20,939 nucleotides of DNA from a virus, in IMG/VR virus record IMGVR_UViG_3300008105_000029, positions 1 to 20,939 of that record, one strand, 5' to 3'. Positions 1-8,647 of this stretch are shown in pieces; position 1 is the stretch's first letter, and every line of letters begins with the position of its first letter. The translations under genes and the position numbers were made by a program. The notes under the pieces were generated by a model that saw only the letters and a program-made list of their open reading frames with translations, ran no database searches and was not told the DNA's origin.

Positions 1-20
1 TGTATATATAAAAAATACAC

Positions 21-28
21 TATATTTG
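21..28 (+). promoter_or_regulatory. Bacteroidota -7 promoter box
   Basis: TATATTTG matches the TAnnTTTG box of Bacteroidota promoters and lies 53 bases upstream of the first gene. The -33 region would fall at the window edge, so it cannot be judged fully. The 5' leader just before the gene is A/T-only, as before the capsid gene. Confidence 0.55.
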
Positions 29-81
29 CACCAAGACATAGCGAAGATGTCGTATATTATTAACTTTAAATTTTAATTTAT

Positions 82-657
82 ATGGCACTTTGCACAAACG
101 CCTGTGATGGCAAAACAATGGTAGCTTATACCGACCCAAATTGTCCTGAATTTTTCAAACAGGGTAATTCAACTTCTATTGGATATATTCTTTGTGAAGC
201 AACAAACAATTTATTGAAAGTAAACTATGCTGCTTCGGGAGCGTGGGCTACTGCAATAGCAGGGGTTGACTCTTTCAAAGATTTGAATGTGATTAACAAT
301 GTACTTATATCGCGTCCTGAAGGAGAAAATATCACAACAGAAAATCAATTAAAAGGAGGCGTTCCTAATTTTAAATCAGGGGAATCTCACACAGTAACTA
401 TTATTGATACTGCAGTTACAACAGATAACCACGAATTTTACAATGCTATTGATAGAAAAACGGCTTATCTAGTTATTGCATATAATGATGGCAGAATGGA
501 AGTAAGTCCTCGTAGATTTATGCTTATGGTTAAGTCTCCAGCCATTGAGTTTGGAGTGCAACAAAAATTCACTATTGAGGCTACTTCTAATTTCAATGAA
601 GACCAATATTGGTTGCCATTTGACACTCAACCAGCAGGAATATTCACATTTGAATAA
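82..657 (+). CDS. Phage structural protein of unknown type
   Basis: 191 residues with its own promoter at 21-28, immediately upstream of the portal gene. I do not recognise the family. The N-terminus is cysteine-rich (C4, C8, C20) and most of the chain alternates short polar and hydrophobic stretches, as expected of a beta-rich virion protein. There is no signal peptide or membrane segment. The A/T-only leader before its ATG resembles that of the major capsid candidate (ATTTTAA tracts), which hints at strong late expression. A head decoration, tail or connector protein would all fit; the structural assignment rests on position and composition only. Confidence 0.8.
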   Translation: MALCTNACDGKTMVAYTDPNCPEFFKQGNSTSIGYILCEATNNLLKVNYAASGAWATAIAGVDSFKDLNVINNVLISRPEGENITTENQLKGGVPNFKSGESHTVTIIDTAVTTDNHEFYNAIDRKTAYLVIAYNDGRMEVSPRRFMLMVKSPAIEFGVQQKFTIEATSNFNEDQYWLPFDTQPAGIFTFE

Positions 658-664
658 TTAATAT

Positions 665-724
665 ATGTGTTGCGGACGACCAAGTAAACCAAAGCCAAAA
701 CCAAAATCCATAAAGTGGAATTAA
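665..724 (+). CDS. Possible 19-residue basic mini-protein
   Basis: A tiny reading frame in the gap between the first gene and the portal gene, starting MCCGRPSKPKPKPK and ending in WN. It overlaps the portal GTG start by ten bases. The repeated K-P dipeptides and the GRP motif (AT-hook-like) look non-random, and the close fit between two genes suggests translational coupling with the portal. It may equally be chance sequence in a 57-base gap. No function is assigned. Confidence 0.35.
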   Translation: MCCGRPSKPKPKPKSIKWN

Positions 725-2562
725 AAACACTTCAAGAAATTACTAGAAGGAAACCTCAGAAGCCCGTAAGGTCTTTTGGGGTTTTTTATAAAAGTGAATT
801 TCCTTCTGAGATTTACCGAATGAGACACCCCGGTCTCGATGAAAAAGAATACGAATACATTGAAAAAAATTGGATTAACCCTGTCCAAAAGTTAGTAGGT
901 GACGCTATTTTTGAAACTCAAAAGATATTCACTGACGGCAATTACTCTATTCAAACTAAAAATGAAAAAATAAAAGACTTCATAGATAGCTATGAGATAG
1001 TGTCTTTTTTCAAGAATATATATTGGCAAAACATTTTATTAGATTCTGATAGCGTACTTACATATCACATTAAGTATTCTGAATTTATAGAAAAGCAGTC
1101 TGGCATTGAAAAAACTAACGAATACTTACCAATACACCCTTATTTAGTTACTAGCGAAAACATATTATATAAAGATAAAACTACCCTAGTATATAAAGTA
1201 AAGGGAGATAAAATAAATAACTTTGTAGCGATATACTATAACGAAGAAAATTTTTTAACTTACGAACATTATTCGTATGATACTGCAAATGAAAATACAG
1301 AACCTATATTATTTTGGCAGTTTAATAACAATACAGGAAAGAAGTATTATAGACACGCTGACGGCTTAAAAATAGTCAATGACAATGAACTAGTCATTAA
1401 GTCATATTTCAGTCCTAGTGAGTCTATTTTATCGACTATTATCATAGATTCGGTAAATGTCGGGGTTACTAAAACTAGAACTACTTTTCCTATTCCTGTA
1501 GTAGTTGGTGAACGGTGCGAAGCAAGTGAATGTAATGGTGGATTTATACCTAGCACTGACAAAGAAGGAAACGCTTGTACAGTAGCTTGTACGACTTGTA
1601 AAGGTACGGGTTCTAAAAACTTATTTAGTCCATTTAATGCTGTTCACGTTACTAGAGGGAACTCTGTTTTAGGAAACGAAACCCCTCCAGCACCTCACGT
1701 TTATTGGGTAGACCCTCCACAGGGTGCGCTTGATTCTACACGTGCTGAAATAAAAGAAAATAGAGATATTGCTTTTGATTATATCGGTTTGAAATATTCA
1801 AATACAGAAGTCAAAGGAAGTGAGACAGCTCTAGGTAAAATGATAGATAGGGAAAAGACCTACTCTACTTATAAAATGTATAGCCAAGACGTTGCAATGA
1901 CTATGCAATGGTGGTTTGAAAATTGGACAGAATTAATGTTTCCACTTGAAAATGATAGTGAAATATTAGTACAAACATTCAATAATTTTAGAACCACTTC
2001 GACAGCAGAAGTAAACGAGATATTTACAGCTTTACAAAAAGACAATGCCCCTCAATACATATTGATAAATTTACTTAGAGAGTATTATAATTCAATAGGT
2101 GAAACCGAAAAATTCAAGATAGTTAATAAATATTATCTATACAAGTCCGATGAAATGAGCCTCAAAAAAGGTAGTTTAGGATATTACGACAAAATACAGA
2201 TAGTCATTTCAGACAATATAATGAAATGGGTGGATGATGAAGGCGTTATGGCGATGAACGAGGCGAAAATGGATAAGTATTTCAAAGAAAAGGCTTCTGA
2301 ATTAATGAATATACCAATACTTGACGAAGGAAATATAATGGATATGCCAAGTGCAAATAAACTTAGAGAAACAGTTGGCGGTTTGCAAGGTATTATTGAA
2401 ATAGCTAAGGCTGTTGCTAGTGGATTGTATGACTTAGAAGCTGGTATATCTTTGATTAGTTCATTATACGGAATTACAAGAGAAGAAGCTACTCAATGGT
2501 TGGGAACTCCAACTATTGCAAACCAAGAAGTATTAGACCAAGTTGAGACCATAGTTACTTAA
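715..2562 (+). CDS. Phage portal protein with zinc-finger-like insert
   Basis: 615 residues, placed directly before the minor head protein, scaffold and capsid genes, the usual position of the portal. The portal is the dodecameric ring at one capsid vertex through which DNA is packaged. Length and the helical, acidic second half (residues 330-600) fit a portal. A DnaJ-like cysteine cluster lies in the middle: C268-x4-C273-N-G-G, then C288-x3-C292-x2-C295-K-G-T-G, flanked by beta-type sequence; this probably binds zinc. The only sensible start is a GTG at 715. The stop overlaps the next gene as TAATG. Assignment is by context and overall look, not by a diagnostic motif. Confidence 0.8.
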   Translation: MELKTLQEITRRKPQKPVRSFGVFYKSEFPSEIYRMRHPGLDEKEYEYIEKNWINPVQKLVGDAIFETQKIFTDGNYSIQTKNEKIKDFIDSYEIVSFFKNIYWQNILLDSDSVLTYHIKYSEFIEKQSGIEKTNEYLPIHPYLVTSENILYKDKTTLVYKVKGDKINNFVAIYYNEENFLTYEHYSYDTANENTEPILFWQFNNNTGKKYYRHADGLKIVNDNELVIKSYFSPSESILSTIIIDSVNVGVTKTRTTFPIPVVVGERCEASECNGGFIPSTDKEGNACTVACTTCKGTGSKNLFSPFNAVHVTRGNSVLGNETPPAPHVYWVDPPQGALDSTRAEIKENRDIAFDYIGLKYSNTEVKGSETALGKMIDREKTYSTYKMYSQDVAMTMQWWFENWTELMFPLENDSEILVQTFNNFRTTSTAEVNEIFTALQKDNAPQYILINLLREYYNSIGETEKFKIVNKYYLYKSDEMSLKKGSLGYYDKIQIVISDNIMKWVDDEGVMAMNEAKMDKYFKEKASELMNIPILDEGNIMDMPSANKLRETVGGLQGIIEIAKAVASGLYDLEAGISLISSLYGITREEATQWLGTPTIANQEVLDQVETIVT

Positions 2563-3224
2563 TGGAATTCGATAAAATCTTAGATAAAATTCTTGCACGC
2601 TTAAACGAGTACCAAGTTAAAGGCTCGTTTAAATTTGATATTGACAACCTCGACAATATAGACAAGGTTAACGAAGTTATCGAAGAAGTCCTAAAAGAAG
2701 AGGGCTATTATGATAAAATTAAGGACTATAAGCAAGTATTTGATGATAATTTAAAAGATGTAATCAATGAATATAAGTCATTCGGAAATATAAACACAAA
2801 GGATTTAAAGGCATTTAATAACGATATACTGACCACTAAAAAAATAGAGGGGAATATAGATATAGTAGCTAGGGAGTATGCAACACAATACAAACGAGCG
2901 CAAGGACAAATACTAGCCAATAAATTCAATGTACAATATTTTAAGTATTCGGGAACTGAATTAAAAAAAGTAGATAGTCAAGGGGAAACAACTATAACAA
3001 CTAGGTGCTTTTGTCGGCAAAGGATAGGGAACTTTTATACAAAAGAAGAGATAGAATCTTGGGCAGACCTAGAATGGGACGGTAAAATAAAAGGAACTAG
3101 CAGAGTAAATATTTTTCAAGTAGCGGGCGGATGGAATTGCAGGCATACCATAAGACCTGTAAGTGAAAAAATGGCATTGGCTTATGGACTAAATAAATAT
3201 AATGATGTTGACTGTGAATTATAA
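2562..3224 (+). CDS. Minor head protein (SPP1 gp7 / Mu gpF type)
   Basis: 220 residues. The C-terminal domain carries the signature of phage head-morphogenesis proteins: a TTRCFCRQRIGNFYT segment at residues 146-160 and GGWNCRHTIRP at 189-199, with conserved Cys and His that probably bind metal. The N-terminal 110 residues are charged and helical. These proteins are present in few copies inside the capsid and sit next to the portal gene in most phages. The start overlaps the portal stop (TAATG), so the two are translationally coupled. Confident at family level. Confidence 0.85.
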   Translation: MEFDKILDKILARLNEYQVKGSFKFDIDNLDNIDKVNEVIEEVLKEEGYYDKIKDYKQVFDDNLKDVINEYKSFGNINTKDLKAFNNDILTTKKIEGNIDIVAREYATQYKRAQGQILANKFNVQYFKYSGTELKKVDSQGETTITTRCFCRQRIGNFYTKEEIESWADLEWDGKIKGTSRVNIFQVAGGWNCRHTIRPVSEKMALAYGLNKYNDVDCEL

Positions 3225-3232
3225 AAAATAAA

Positions 3233-3262
3233 TTTGCATTTTTAAAATAATGCTTATATTTG
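3233..3262 (+). promoter_or_regulatory. Promoter before the scaffold/capsid block
   Basis: TTTG at 3233-3236 and TATATTTG at 3255-3262 with 18 bases between match the Bacteroidota -33/-7 arrangement. Transcription would begin near 3269, just before the gene at 3276. Confidence 0.65.
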
Positions 3263-3275
3263 CAAAAAAGAAATA

Positions 3276-3665
3276 ATGGAGTTATTAAATTTTTTAGTAT
3301 TAAGAAGTCCTAATTTAGGCAATATAGGAACGGTAAAGCAAAGACCAGAAGGATTTGTAAATACTGACTACTATCAAATATCAGATGTAGAATTAGAATC
3401 ATTTAAGGCTATGAGTACAGCACATAGAAGCGCATTTATATCTGAAAAATTAGAGGCGCAAATTGGAACGCCTATTCAAGTTAAAAAAAAAGTAGCTCCA
3501 ATTGTGGAACCTGTGGAAAAAGTGGAAGAACCCGTATCGGTTAACTTATCACATTCACATTTTGGAGAAAATGTAAAGGTAATAATGGCAGACAAAGACG
3601 CTTTTTTATCAGTTGAAAAAGTTGAAATGCCAAAGGCAAAAGGAAGACCGAAAAAAAACAATTAA
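3276..3665 (+). CDS. Head-region protein with AT-hook-like tail
   Basis: 129 residues, first gene after a good promoter and upstream of the scaffold candidate. Residues 1-65 look like a small folded domain. Residues 66-90 are a Lys/Val/Pro/Glu-rich linker (KKKVAPIVEPVEKVEEPV). The C-terminus ends KAKGRPKKNN, an AT-hook-like GRPKK motif that could touch DNA. I do not recognise the family. A virion-associated or packaging role is suggested only by its place between the minor head protein and scaffold. Confidence 0.75.
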   Translation: MELLNFLVLRSPNLGNIGTVKQRPEGFVNTDYYQISDVELESFKAMSTAHRSAFISEKLEAQIGTPIQVKKKVAPIVEPVEKVEEPVSVNLSHSHFGENVKVIMADKDAFLSVEKVEMPKAKGRPKKNN

Positions 3666-3676
3666 AATAACAATAT

Positions 3677-4450
3677 ATGTATAAAATAGTACCTAGTGAA
3701 GAGGGCGTAACACAAGAACAGGCTTTAGAAGCGTTCAATAAGGAATATATACCAGTTGGTTCTATAGCTGACAGATTGAATGAATTTGAAGACCAACAAA
3801 AGAAAGTATTCGGCAAAGTAGCTGGAACTATTAACTCAATATTAAATAGAGAGGCTAAAGAGTTCGGAATAACTTTGGAAGGCAAAACAAGCGAAAATGT
3901 AGATTTAATTATAGCTACTTATAAAACAAAGATAGCCGAATTAGAAACCAAGTACACAAACGCATTGACTAATCCAGAGGCTAAAGCAGAAATAGAAGCA
4001 TTGAATCAAAAGTTATCAGACCAAAAATCATTGATTGAAAAACTTCAAGGTGACTATGCAAAGACATTAGAGGCTAAGACAGAGATTGAACAAAACTTCA
4101 CGGCAAAGGAAAGAGAGTTAACAATTTCAACTAAATTGGAAAAAGCAAAAAGCGGTTTTCTTCTAATTGAGGATATGAATACAAGAGACGCTTGTAATGG
4201 TGAAATAAAAGACGACTATAAATTTGAACTAGACGAAGAAGGGAATGAGGTTGTAAGAGACCAAAGCGGAAAAATAATTGTTTCAACAGCAAAGCAAGGT
4301 GCTTATGCTGACTACAAAGAAGTACTAAATAGTATTTATACAAAAAGAAATGCACATAGGAAAGTACAAGGTGGTGGTGATATTGTTCCAAAAGGAATAA
4401 CCGAAACTACAAAAGTATTAACTGACCGTGTGATACTTCCTAGGTCTTAG
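3677..4450 (+). CDS. Coiled-coil scaffold protein candidate
   Basis: 257 residues. Residues about 80-160 form a long predicted coiled coil rich in Glu, Lys, Leu and Ala (AEIEALNQKLSDQKSLIEKL and following). The C-terminus is basic, then ends VILPRS. A helical, acidic protein with a coiled coil placed directly before the major capsid gene is the standard profile of a phage scaffold protein, which fills the procapsid and is removed on maturation. There is no protease gene nearby. Assignment is by position and composition. Confidence 0.75.
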   Translation: MYKIVPSEEGVTQEQALEAFNKEYIPVGSIADRLNEFEDQQKKVFGKVAGTINSILNREAKEFGITLEGKTSENVDLIIATYKTKIAELETKYTNALTNPEAKAEIEALNQKLSDQKSLIEKLQGDYAKTLEAKTEIEQNFTAKERELTISTKLEKAKSGFLLIEDMNTRDACNGEIKDDYKFELDEEGNEVVRDQSGKIIVSTAKQGAYADYKEVLNSIYTKRNAHRKVQGGGDIVPKGITETTKVLTDRVILPRS

Positions 4451-4462
4451 TTTATATCTAGT

Positions 4463-4557
4463 AAGTTTTAATTTGAGTTTGGGGAAACTTTAAACCCTAT
4501 GAGGTTGCACACCTGTAAAGGCAAAAAAGAAAAGCAATCAAACTTAAATTTTAACTT
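4463..4557 (+). promoter_or_regulatory. Structured leader of the major capsid gene
   Basis: The 122-base gap before the capsid gene is bracketed by a long inverted repeat. Bases 4463-4480 pair with 4540-4557 at 16 of 18 positions (one G-U). Inside are two small hairpins: AGTTT-GGGG-AAACT (4476-4489, competing with the outer stem) and AGGT-TGCAC-ACCT (4502-4514). The start codon at 4573 lies 15 bases after the closing arm in unpaired A/T-rich sequence. It could stabilise the capsid mRNA or control its translation. No known RNA family is recognised. Confidence 0.55.
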
Positions 4558-4572
4558 ATTAAATTATAAATT

Positions 4573-5718
4573 ATGCCATTTGTACCAAAAATTTTACAAG
4601 AAAGATTAGACACGGTTTTTCAAACCAATAGTCAAATCGAAAACACCCAAAAGAATACACCGTTATCTAATATGCTAAGAGACGAGGCTAACTCTAGTTC
4701 GCTTCAATCTATGTTAGTAAATGAAAATGGGCAGCAATTAGACCTTAGATTAATATGGAGTTTGCCTGAGTGCGGGGCTGTAGCTTCGGGTTGCGTTACT
4801 GACCCTTGCGCTGATGGTGCTGCGCCGACTACACAGCAATCTCAATCATATTCTTTGCAATGTTCTAGTTCAAACACTTTCCATAAATCTTTAACGTTTA
4901 CTTATGCTGACTTTGAAAAAGCCTCTGCTCTTATGGACACTTTGCCAGATTTGTCAGCTCCACTTAGAGATACGTCTGTAAATGGAACGTCTATTGAAAT
5001 GAAACTTTTAGGGCTTATTTCAGACGTTGATTTAGCTGCTGAAACCGCATTAGCTAAAAAAATGATTGCAGGTGTTGCGGCTACAACTTACGGATTCTCC
5101 CCTGACGAAGTACCTACAATTGCAAACTTAGTAACTAATGAAGGTAAAGCAGTTACAACTTATGGAACTGGACTTACTGCTATTCAAAATGAGTTATTCA
5201 GTGGTGTGACAATGTCGGCAGAAATAGCTGAATTTAAAAACCAGCCTTGGTTAATTGGTGGTTATCCATTAACTAACTATGTAAAACTAAGCGGTGGTTT
5301 GTGTTGCGCTTCAACAGGAGTTAATCTAACCGGATTAATGGAAATTAATCAAACACCTGTAATGAACTCCAAAGCATTAATAAAAGCGTTTATAGCTGAG
5401 TATCCTAGTTTAGCTGGAAACTTCGTTACAATGCCATTCTTCTTATCTTATGATAGAGGTTCAATCCAATTGTTGAACTACTATACATTCGCTGGAGGCT
5501 TTGGACTTCAAAACGGATTAACAGTTAAAAAACAAATTTTCTCACCATTTACAAACAGACCAATGGGATTAACCATTAAAATGAGTGAGTGTGGTGAAAA
5601 GATTACAGTAAGAGTTCAAACAACAGAAGATATTGTTTTCAAACCTGAAACACAATGTTCTGGAACTTCTGCTTTTGGAGTTAATGGATTACAACAATTT
5701 GTAATTAAAAACTCATAA
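4573..5718 (+). CDS. Major capsid protein candidate
   Basis: 381 residues, immediately after the scaffold candidate and before the neck genes. Size and position fit an HK97-fold shell protein. The N-terminal 35 residues (MPFVPKILQERLDTVFQ...) resemble the N-arm of capsid proteins of Bacteroidota phages. The chain is Cys-rich for a capsid (a cluster C67, C74, C79, a CC pair near 243, and C355), which may reflect disulphide or metal cross-links; that is inference. The ATG at 4573 is preceded by a structured leader. The stop overlaps the next start as TAATG. Confidence 0.8.
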   Translation: MPFVPKILQERLDTVFQTNSQIENTQKNTPLSNMLRDEANSSSLQSMLVNENGQQLDLRLIWSLPECGAVASGCVTDPCADGAAPTTQQSQSYSLQCSSSNTFHKSLTFTYADFEKASALMDTLPDLSAPLRDTSVNGTSIEMKLLGLISDVDLAAETALAKKMIAGVAATTYGFSPDEVPTIANLVTNEGKAVTTYGTGLTAIQNELFSGVTMSAEIAEFKNQPWLIGGYPLTNYVKLSGGLCCASTGVNLTGLMEINQTPVMNSKALIKAFIAEYPSLAGNFVTMPFFLSYDRGSIQLLNYYTFAGGFGLQNGLTVKKQIFSPFTNRPMGLTIKMSECGEKITVRVQTTEDIVFKPETQCSGTSAFGVNGLQQFVIKNS

Positions 5719-6506
5719 TGACCAACTGCTTTTCTTATAGTTTCATAAAATGTGGAACACCAGCGTCAGCGGAACGAACCCTTGACGCGGTGTTTAACAC
5801 CCTTAGCAAACTAGATTTGTATTCTATGTTTGACAATCCACAGGAAGCTATAGACAAAGCTACTGAGTTGGCATACAATTCAATGACAAGTGCGCTATTG
5901 AGTAAAGAAGGTAAAAGCGTAAACAAATACAATGAGGTTTTAGGACAAAGATTTACCGATACTTATTCTAATATTCAAAAGTATGAATTTAATCCACAGG
6001 CTAAACAGTTTATAAGATTAAATACGGCTTATGTGAATGTTCAATATACAGGAACGGTCAATATAAAATTGGTAAATGAATTAGCAGTCGAAGAATTAGT
6101 CCCAGTGGCTGTAGTAAGTGGTGTGACCACTACAAAAGTATTAGACAAAGATTTTAAGTATGTCGAAGTAAGTTTAGCAGAGGACGTGCAAGGTCGTACA
6201 ACGTATAGAAGTGGAATGAATGGTATATTACTAGATTATTCTATCCTTTGCGATTATCATACTTTTATATGTGCTAATAAAGATTTATTTCAGATAGCAA
6301 TGGATTATAAGGTAGCTAGTATATTATTGACTGACGGCTTGTTTAGTGGTGAAATTAACCAACGAATAATGCAAGACCAAGATTACAAAGAATTAAAAAG
6401 TGAATATGAAACTCAATACAGTTTAGAGTTAAGTTCATTGAGTTTAAAAGATAGTGGATGTTTTGATTGTGGTTCTAGAATACAAGCTAAAAGCTGGTTA
6501 GTATGA
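5718..6506 (+). CDS. Putative head-tail connector/adaptor
   Basis: 262 residues, coupled to the capsid gene by TAATG and to the next gene by a four-base overlap. The N-terminal half is helical, the middle (residues 105-170) is beta-rich, and the C-terminus contains CFDC followed by GSRIQAKSWLV. I do not recognise the family. The slot directly after the capsid gene usually holds the head-tail adaptor, so that role is proposed from position only. Confidence 0.75.
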   Translation: MTNCFSYSFIKCGTPASAERTLDAVFNTLSKLDLYSMFDNPQEAIDKATELAYNSMTSALLSKEGKSVNKYNEVLGQRFTDTYSNIQKYEFNPQAKQFIRLNTAYVNVQYTGTVNIKLVNELAVEELVPVAVVSGVTTTKVLDKDFKYVEVSLAEDVQGRTTYRSGMNGILLDYSILCDYHTFICANKDLFQIAMDYKVASILLTDGLFSGEINQRIMQDQDYKELKSEYETQYSLELSSLSLKDSGCFDCGSRIQAKSWLV

Positions 6507-6979
6507 GTTTCGACAATGTATTTAATGCATATGAAATGAAGTTGCAAAAAAACTTCTATGAAGCGGTATTAGAGTTGCATGAAGAAATGGTGGTGAGAAT
6601 ATTTACAGATAATAAAGACATAAACGGAAATAAGCCTAAGCCATACGATACAGACCCTATGTATGCGAGTGTTGCTAGATACAAGGGATTGGTAAGACTA
6701 GGCGGTAAAATAACAAAGAGCGGAAAGTCAAAATACTTTGAAGGCGGTTATAGTCAATTGAAAAGCGAAAGCGGTAGACCTCCAATAGAATTAACTGGAA
6801 GGCTAGTTACAGCTTTTGAAAACGGATTAAGAGAGGTTAACCCATTTGAATACGAAATAAAAGTACCAAAAGAGGACGGAGATAAGATAAGAGGTCATTT
6901 TGTGAACTTCTTTAAGGTGAGTCAAACAGAAAAAGAAAATCTATTAAAAAGAATAGTAAGTGATAGCGAAGGTAATTAG
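6503..6979 (+). CDS. Neck protein, HK97 gp10 / Mu virion-morphogenesis type
   Basis: 158 residues. The segment FEGGYSQLKSESGRPPIELTGRLVTAFENGL (residues about 75-105) has the pattern of phage neck or virion-morphogenesis proteins, where an aromatic-GG-Y stretch leads to an L-T-G-x-L segment. These proteins close the head-tail interface. The N-terminus is an amphipathic helix. Coupled to the upstream gene by a four-base overlap. Family call is by pattern and position, moderately sure. Confidence 0.75.
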   Translation: MSFDNVFNAYEMKLQKNFYEAVLELHEEMVVRIFTDNKDINGNKPKPYDTDPMYASVARYKGLVRLGGKITKSGKSKYFEGGYSQLKSESGRPPIELTGRLVTAFENGLREVNPFEYEIKVPKEDGDKIRGHFVNFFKVSQTEKENLLKRIVSDSEGN

Positions 6980-7415
6980 TAGTTTAATCAATATGGATAT
7001 AGTTAGTATCTATAAGCAGCCTAAAGATAAGGATATGCTTATATATTTATCTGAGTCTAATGAACTATTCAATTCTAAAAAGTATCAGGGGTATCTAAGA
7101 AATACCGAAACTTCATATTTCTTTCCAGCTAATATGCCAAATAGACAAATGGAAAAGAATAGCTATAAGTTAGTATTGTTATTTGCTAAAGATACTTGCG
7201 ATAGTGACGTGGACAATGTTATTTATAACTTACTTATGGACGTACCTAAAGACGGAGTTATAAGCGTCAAGCCTTTAAAGAGCTATAAGGATTCGTGGGA
7301 TAACATAAAAAAAGAACTAAACAAAGACTCTGCTTATGTAAATTACAGAGTAGTAGTCGTAGATTTAGAAACAGAAGAAATAATTTGTAAAACTAAAATT
7401 CAATGTAATGAATAA
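6960..7415 (+). CDS. Putative tail-completion/neck protein
   Basis: 151 residues from a GTG at 6960, overlapping the previous gene by 20 bases. An in-frame ATG at 6993 (MDIVSIYKQ...) lies 13 bases after the previous stop and may be the true start, giving 140 residues. The rest is a mixed alpha/beta chain ending in a VVVVDLETEEIICKTKI strand pair. No family is recognised. Position suggests a neck or tail-terminator role. Confidence 0.7.
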   Translation: MIAKVISSLINMDIVSIYKQPKDKDMLIYLSESNELFNSKKYQGYLRNTETSYFFPANMPNRQMEKNSYKLVLLFAKDTCDSDVDNVIYNLLMDVPKDGVISVKPLKSYKDSWDNIKKELNKDSAYVNYRVVVVDLETEEIICKTKIQCNE

Positions 7416-7830
7416 TTGTTGTTTTAAATTTCAAGGTCAATTGTTTAACTTTAATGGTGGTGACGTTGTACCTATGCCAATAGAAATTCAACTATCTGCT
7501 AGTGACCTTACAACTGCATTAACTACTGGAACTACTAAGGCTTATTGTAGAGTACCGACTGCATTTACTTTAACAGGTGTTCGTGCTTCTTTAGCAACTG
7601 CACAGGCTTCGGGGTCTATTTTTACGGTGGATATTAATATGAATGGGACTTCTATTATAAGCACAAAGTTGACAATAGATAACACCGAAAAAACAAGCGT
7701 AACTGCTGTGACTCCTGCTGTAATATCTACAAGTGCTATAACAGACGATGCAGAAATAACAATAGACATAGACCAAATAGGGAATGGAACTGCAAAAGGT
7801 TTAATAATAACATTAATAGGTACTAGATGA
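7408..7830 (+). CDS. Beta-rich virion surface domain protein
   Basis: 140 residues, overlapping its neighbours on both sides. After an N-terminal cap (MNNCCFKFQGQLFNFNGGD) the chain is an all-beta domain: IQLSASDLTTALTTGTT, CRVPTAFTLTGVRASL, GSIFTVDINMNGTSI and a closing AEITIDIDQIG...GLIITLIGT. This Thr-rich motif series recurs at the C-termini of tail-fibre and other virion proteins in many phages and is probably a jelly-roll. Here it stands alone as a separate gene. Likely part of the adsorption apparatus or a capsid decoration. Confidence 0.8.
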   Translation: MNNCCFKFQGQLFNFNGGDVVPMPIEIQLSASDLTTALTTGTTKAYCRVPTAFTLTGVRASLATAQASGSIFTVDINMNGTSIISTKLTIDNTEKTSVTAVTPAVISTSAITDDAEITIDIDQIGNGTAKGLIITLIGTR

Positions 7831-8615
7831 TAATTAATCCTTATTCTTTTGGAGGCTTAGACCCCGATGCACAATCTTTTTTAACTGCTAGTGGAATAAC
7901 TGATAGTACAATTTCAAGTGCTATCAATACTTTAGTAACTACAATGAAGTCAGACGGGATATGGACAAAAATGAAAGCTATATATCCAATGGTTGGAGGC
8001 ACTGCTTTTTCTCATAAGTGGAATTTGAAAGACCCACAAGATACAAATGCAGCATTTAGGCTTAGTTTCATTGGAGGATGGACACATAATGCAAATGGGG
8101 CAAAACCAAATGGCACTAACGGATACGCTGAAACTTTTTTTAATCCTTCATTACATTCTTTACAAAATTCACACCACTTTTCGGTATATTTAAAACAGAG
8201 TGAAATTGACAAAATACCATTTGGCGCAACTTCAATAGGTGTAGGATTGAATGGGGGAGTAATTATACCAAGACTTAGTGGTCAAACATATTATGGAATT
8301 AATCAAAACGGATATTCTCCAACATATGGAGAAACCAATTCAATAGGGTTTTATGTTGTTACGAGAACTGCAAGTAATGTTTCAAAGGTATTTAAAAGTA
8401 ATATACTAAAAGCTACGAGTACATTTGTATCAAACACTCCCCAAAATGTTACTTATTATATAGGACATTGGAATACTTTAGGTTCGGTTACTTATTATAG
8501 TGCAAGCGAAAATGCTTTTACCTCAATAGGAGAGGGTTTAAATGATACAGAAGCGGCTAACTTTTACACAGCGGTACAAGCATTTCAAACAACTTTAAAT
8601 CGCCAAATAGTTTAA
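7827..8615 (+). CDS. Tail-associated receptor-binding protein candidate
   Basis: 262 residues, overlapping the previous gene (ATGA). The N-terminus DPDAQSFLTASGITDSTISSAINTLV and the segment KMKAIYPMVGGTAFSHKWNLKDP belong to a recurrent protein type in Bacteroidota phages and prophages. The centre reads like a lectin/laminin-G sandwich. The C-terminus (GEGLNDTEAANFYTAVQAF...) is also typical of that type. The likely role is binding a surface polysaccharide or other receptor. Recognised as a recurrent type; the binding role is inferred. Confidence 0.8.
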   Translation: MIINPYSFGGLDPDAQSFLTASGITDSTISSAINTLVTTMKSDGIWTKMKAIYPMVGGTAFSHKWNLKDPQDTNAAFRLSFIGGWTHNANGAKPNGTNGYAETFFNPSLHSLQNSHHFSVYLKQSEIDKIPFGATSIGVGLNGGVIIPRLSGQTYYGINQNGYSPTYGETNSIGFYVVTRTASNVSKVFKSNILKATSTFVSNTPQNVTYYIGHWNTLGSVTYYSASENAFTSIGEGLNDTEAANFYTAVQAFQTTLNRQIV

Positions 8616-8635
8616 GTGATATGATTTTATTGTTG

Positions 8636-8643
8636 TATCTTTG
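8636..8643 (+). promoter_or_regulatory. -7 box at the HNH gene
   Basis: TATCTTTG ends four bases before the ATG at 8648. A transcript starting at the usual distance would begin at or inside that ATG and be nearly leaderless. The -33 element is weak. The box overlaps the nine codons of the longer possible start. Confidence 0.4.
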
Positions 8644-8647
8644 TCTT

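Noticed and set aside
3541-3885. 114-codon minus-strand frame
   Set aside because: Shadow of the plus-strand genes at 3276 and 3677, low-complexity and without recognisable features.
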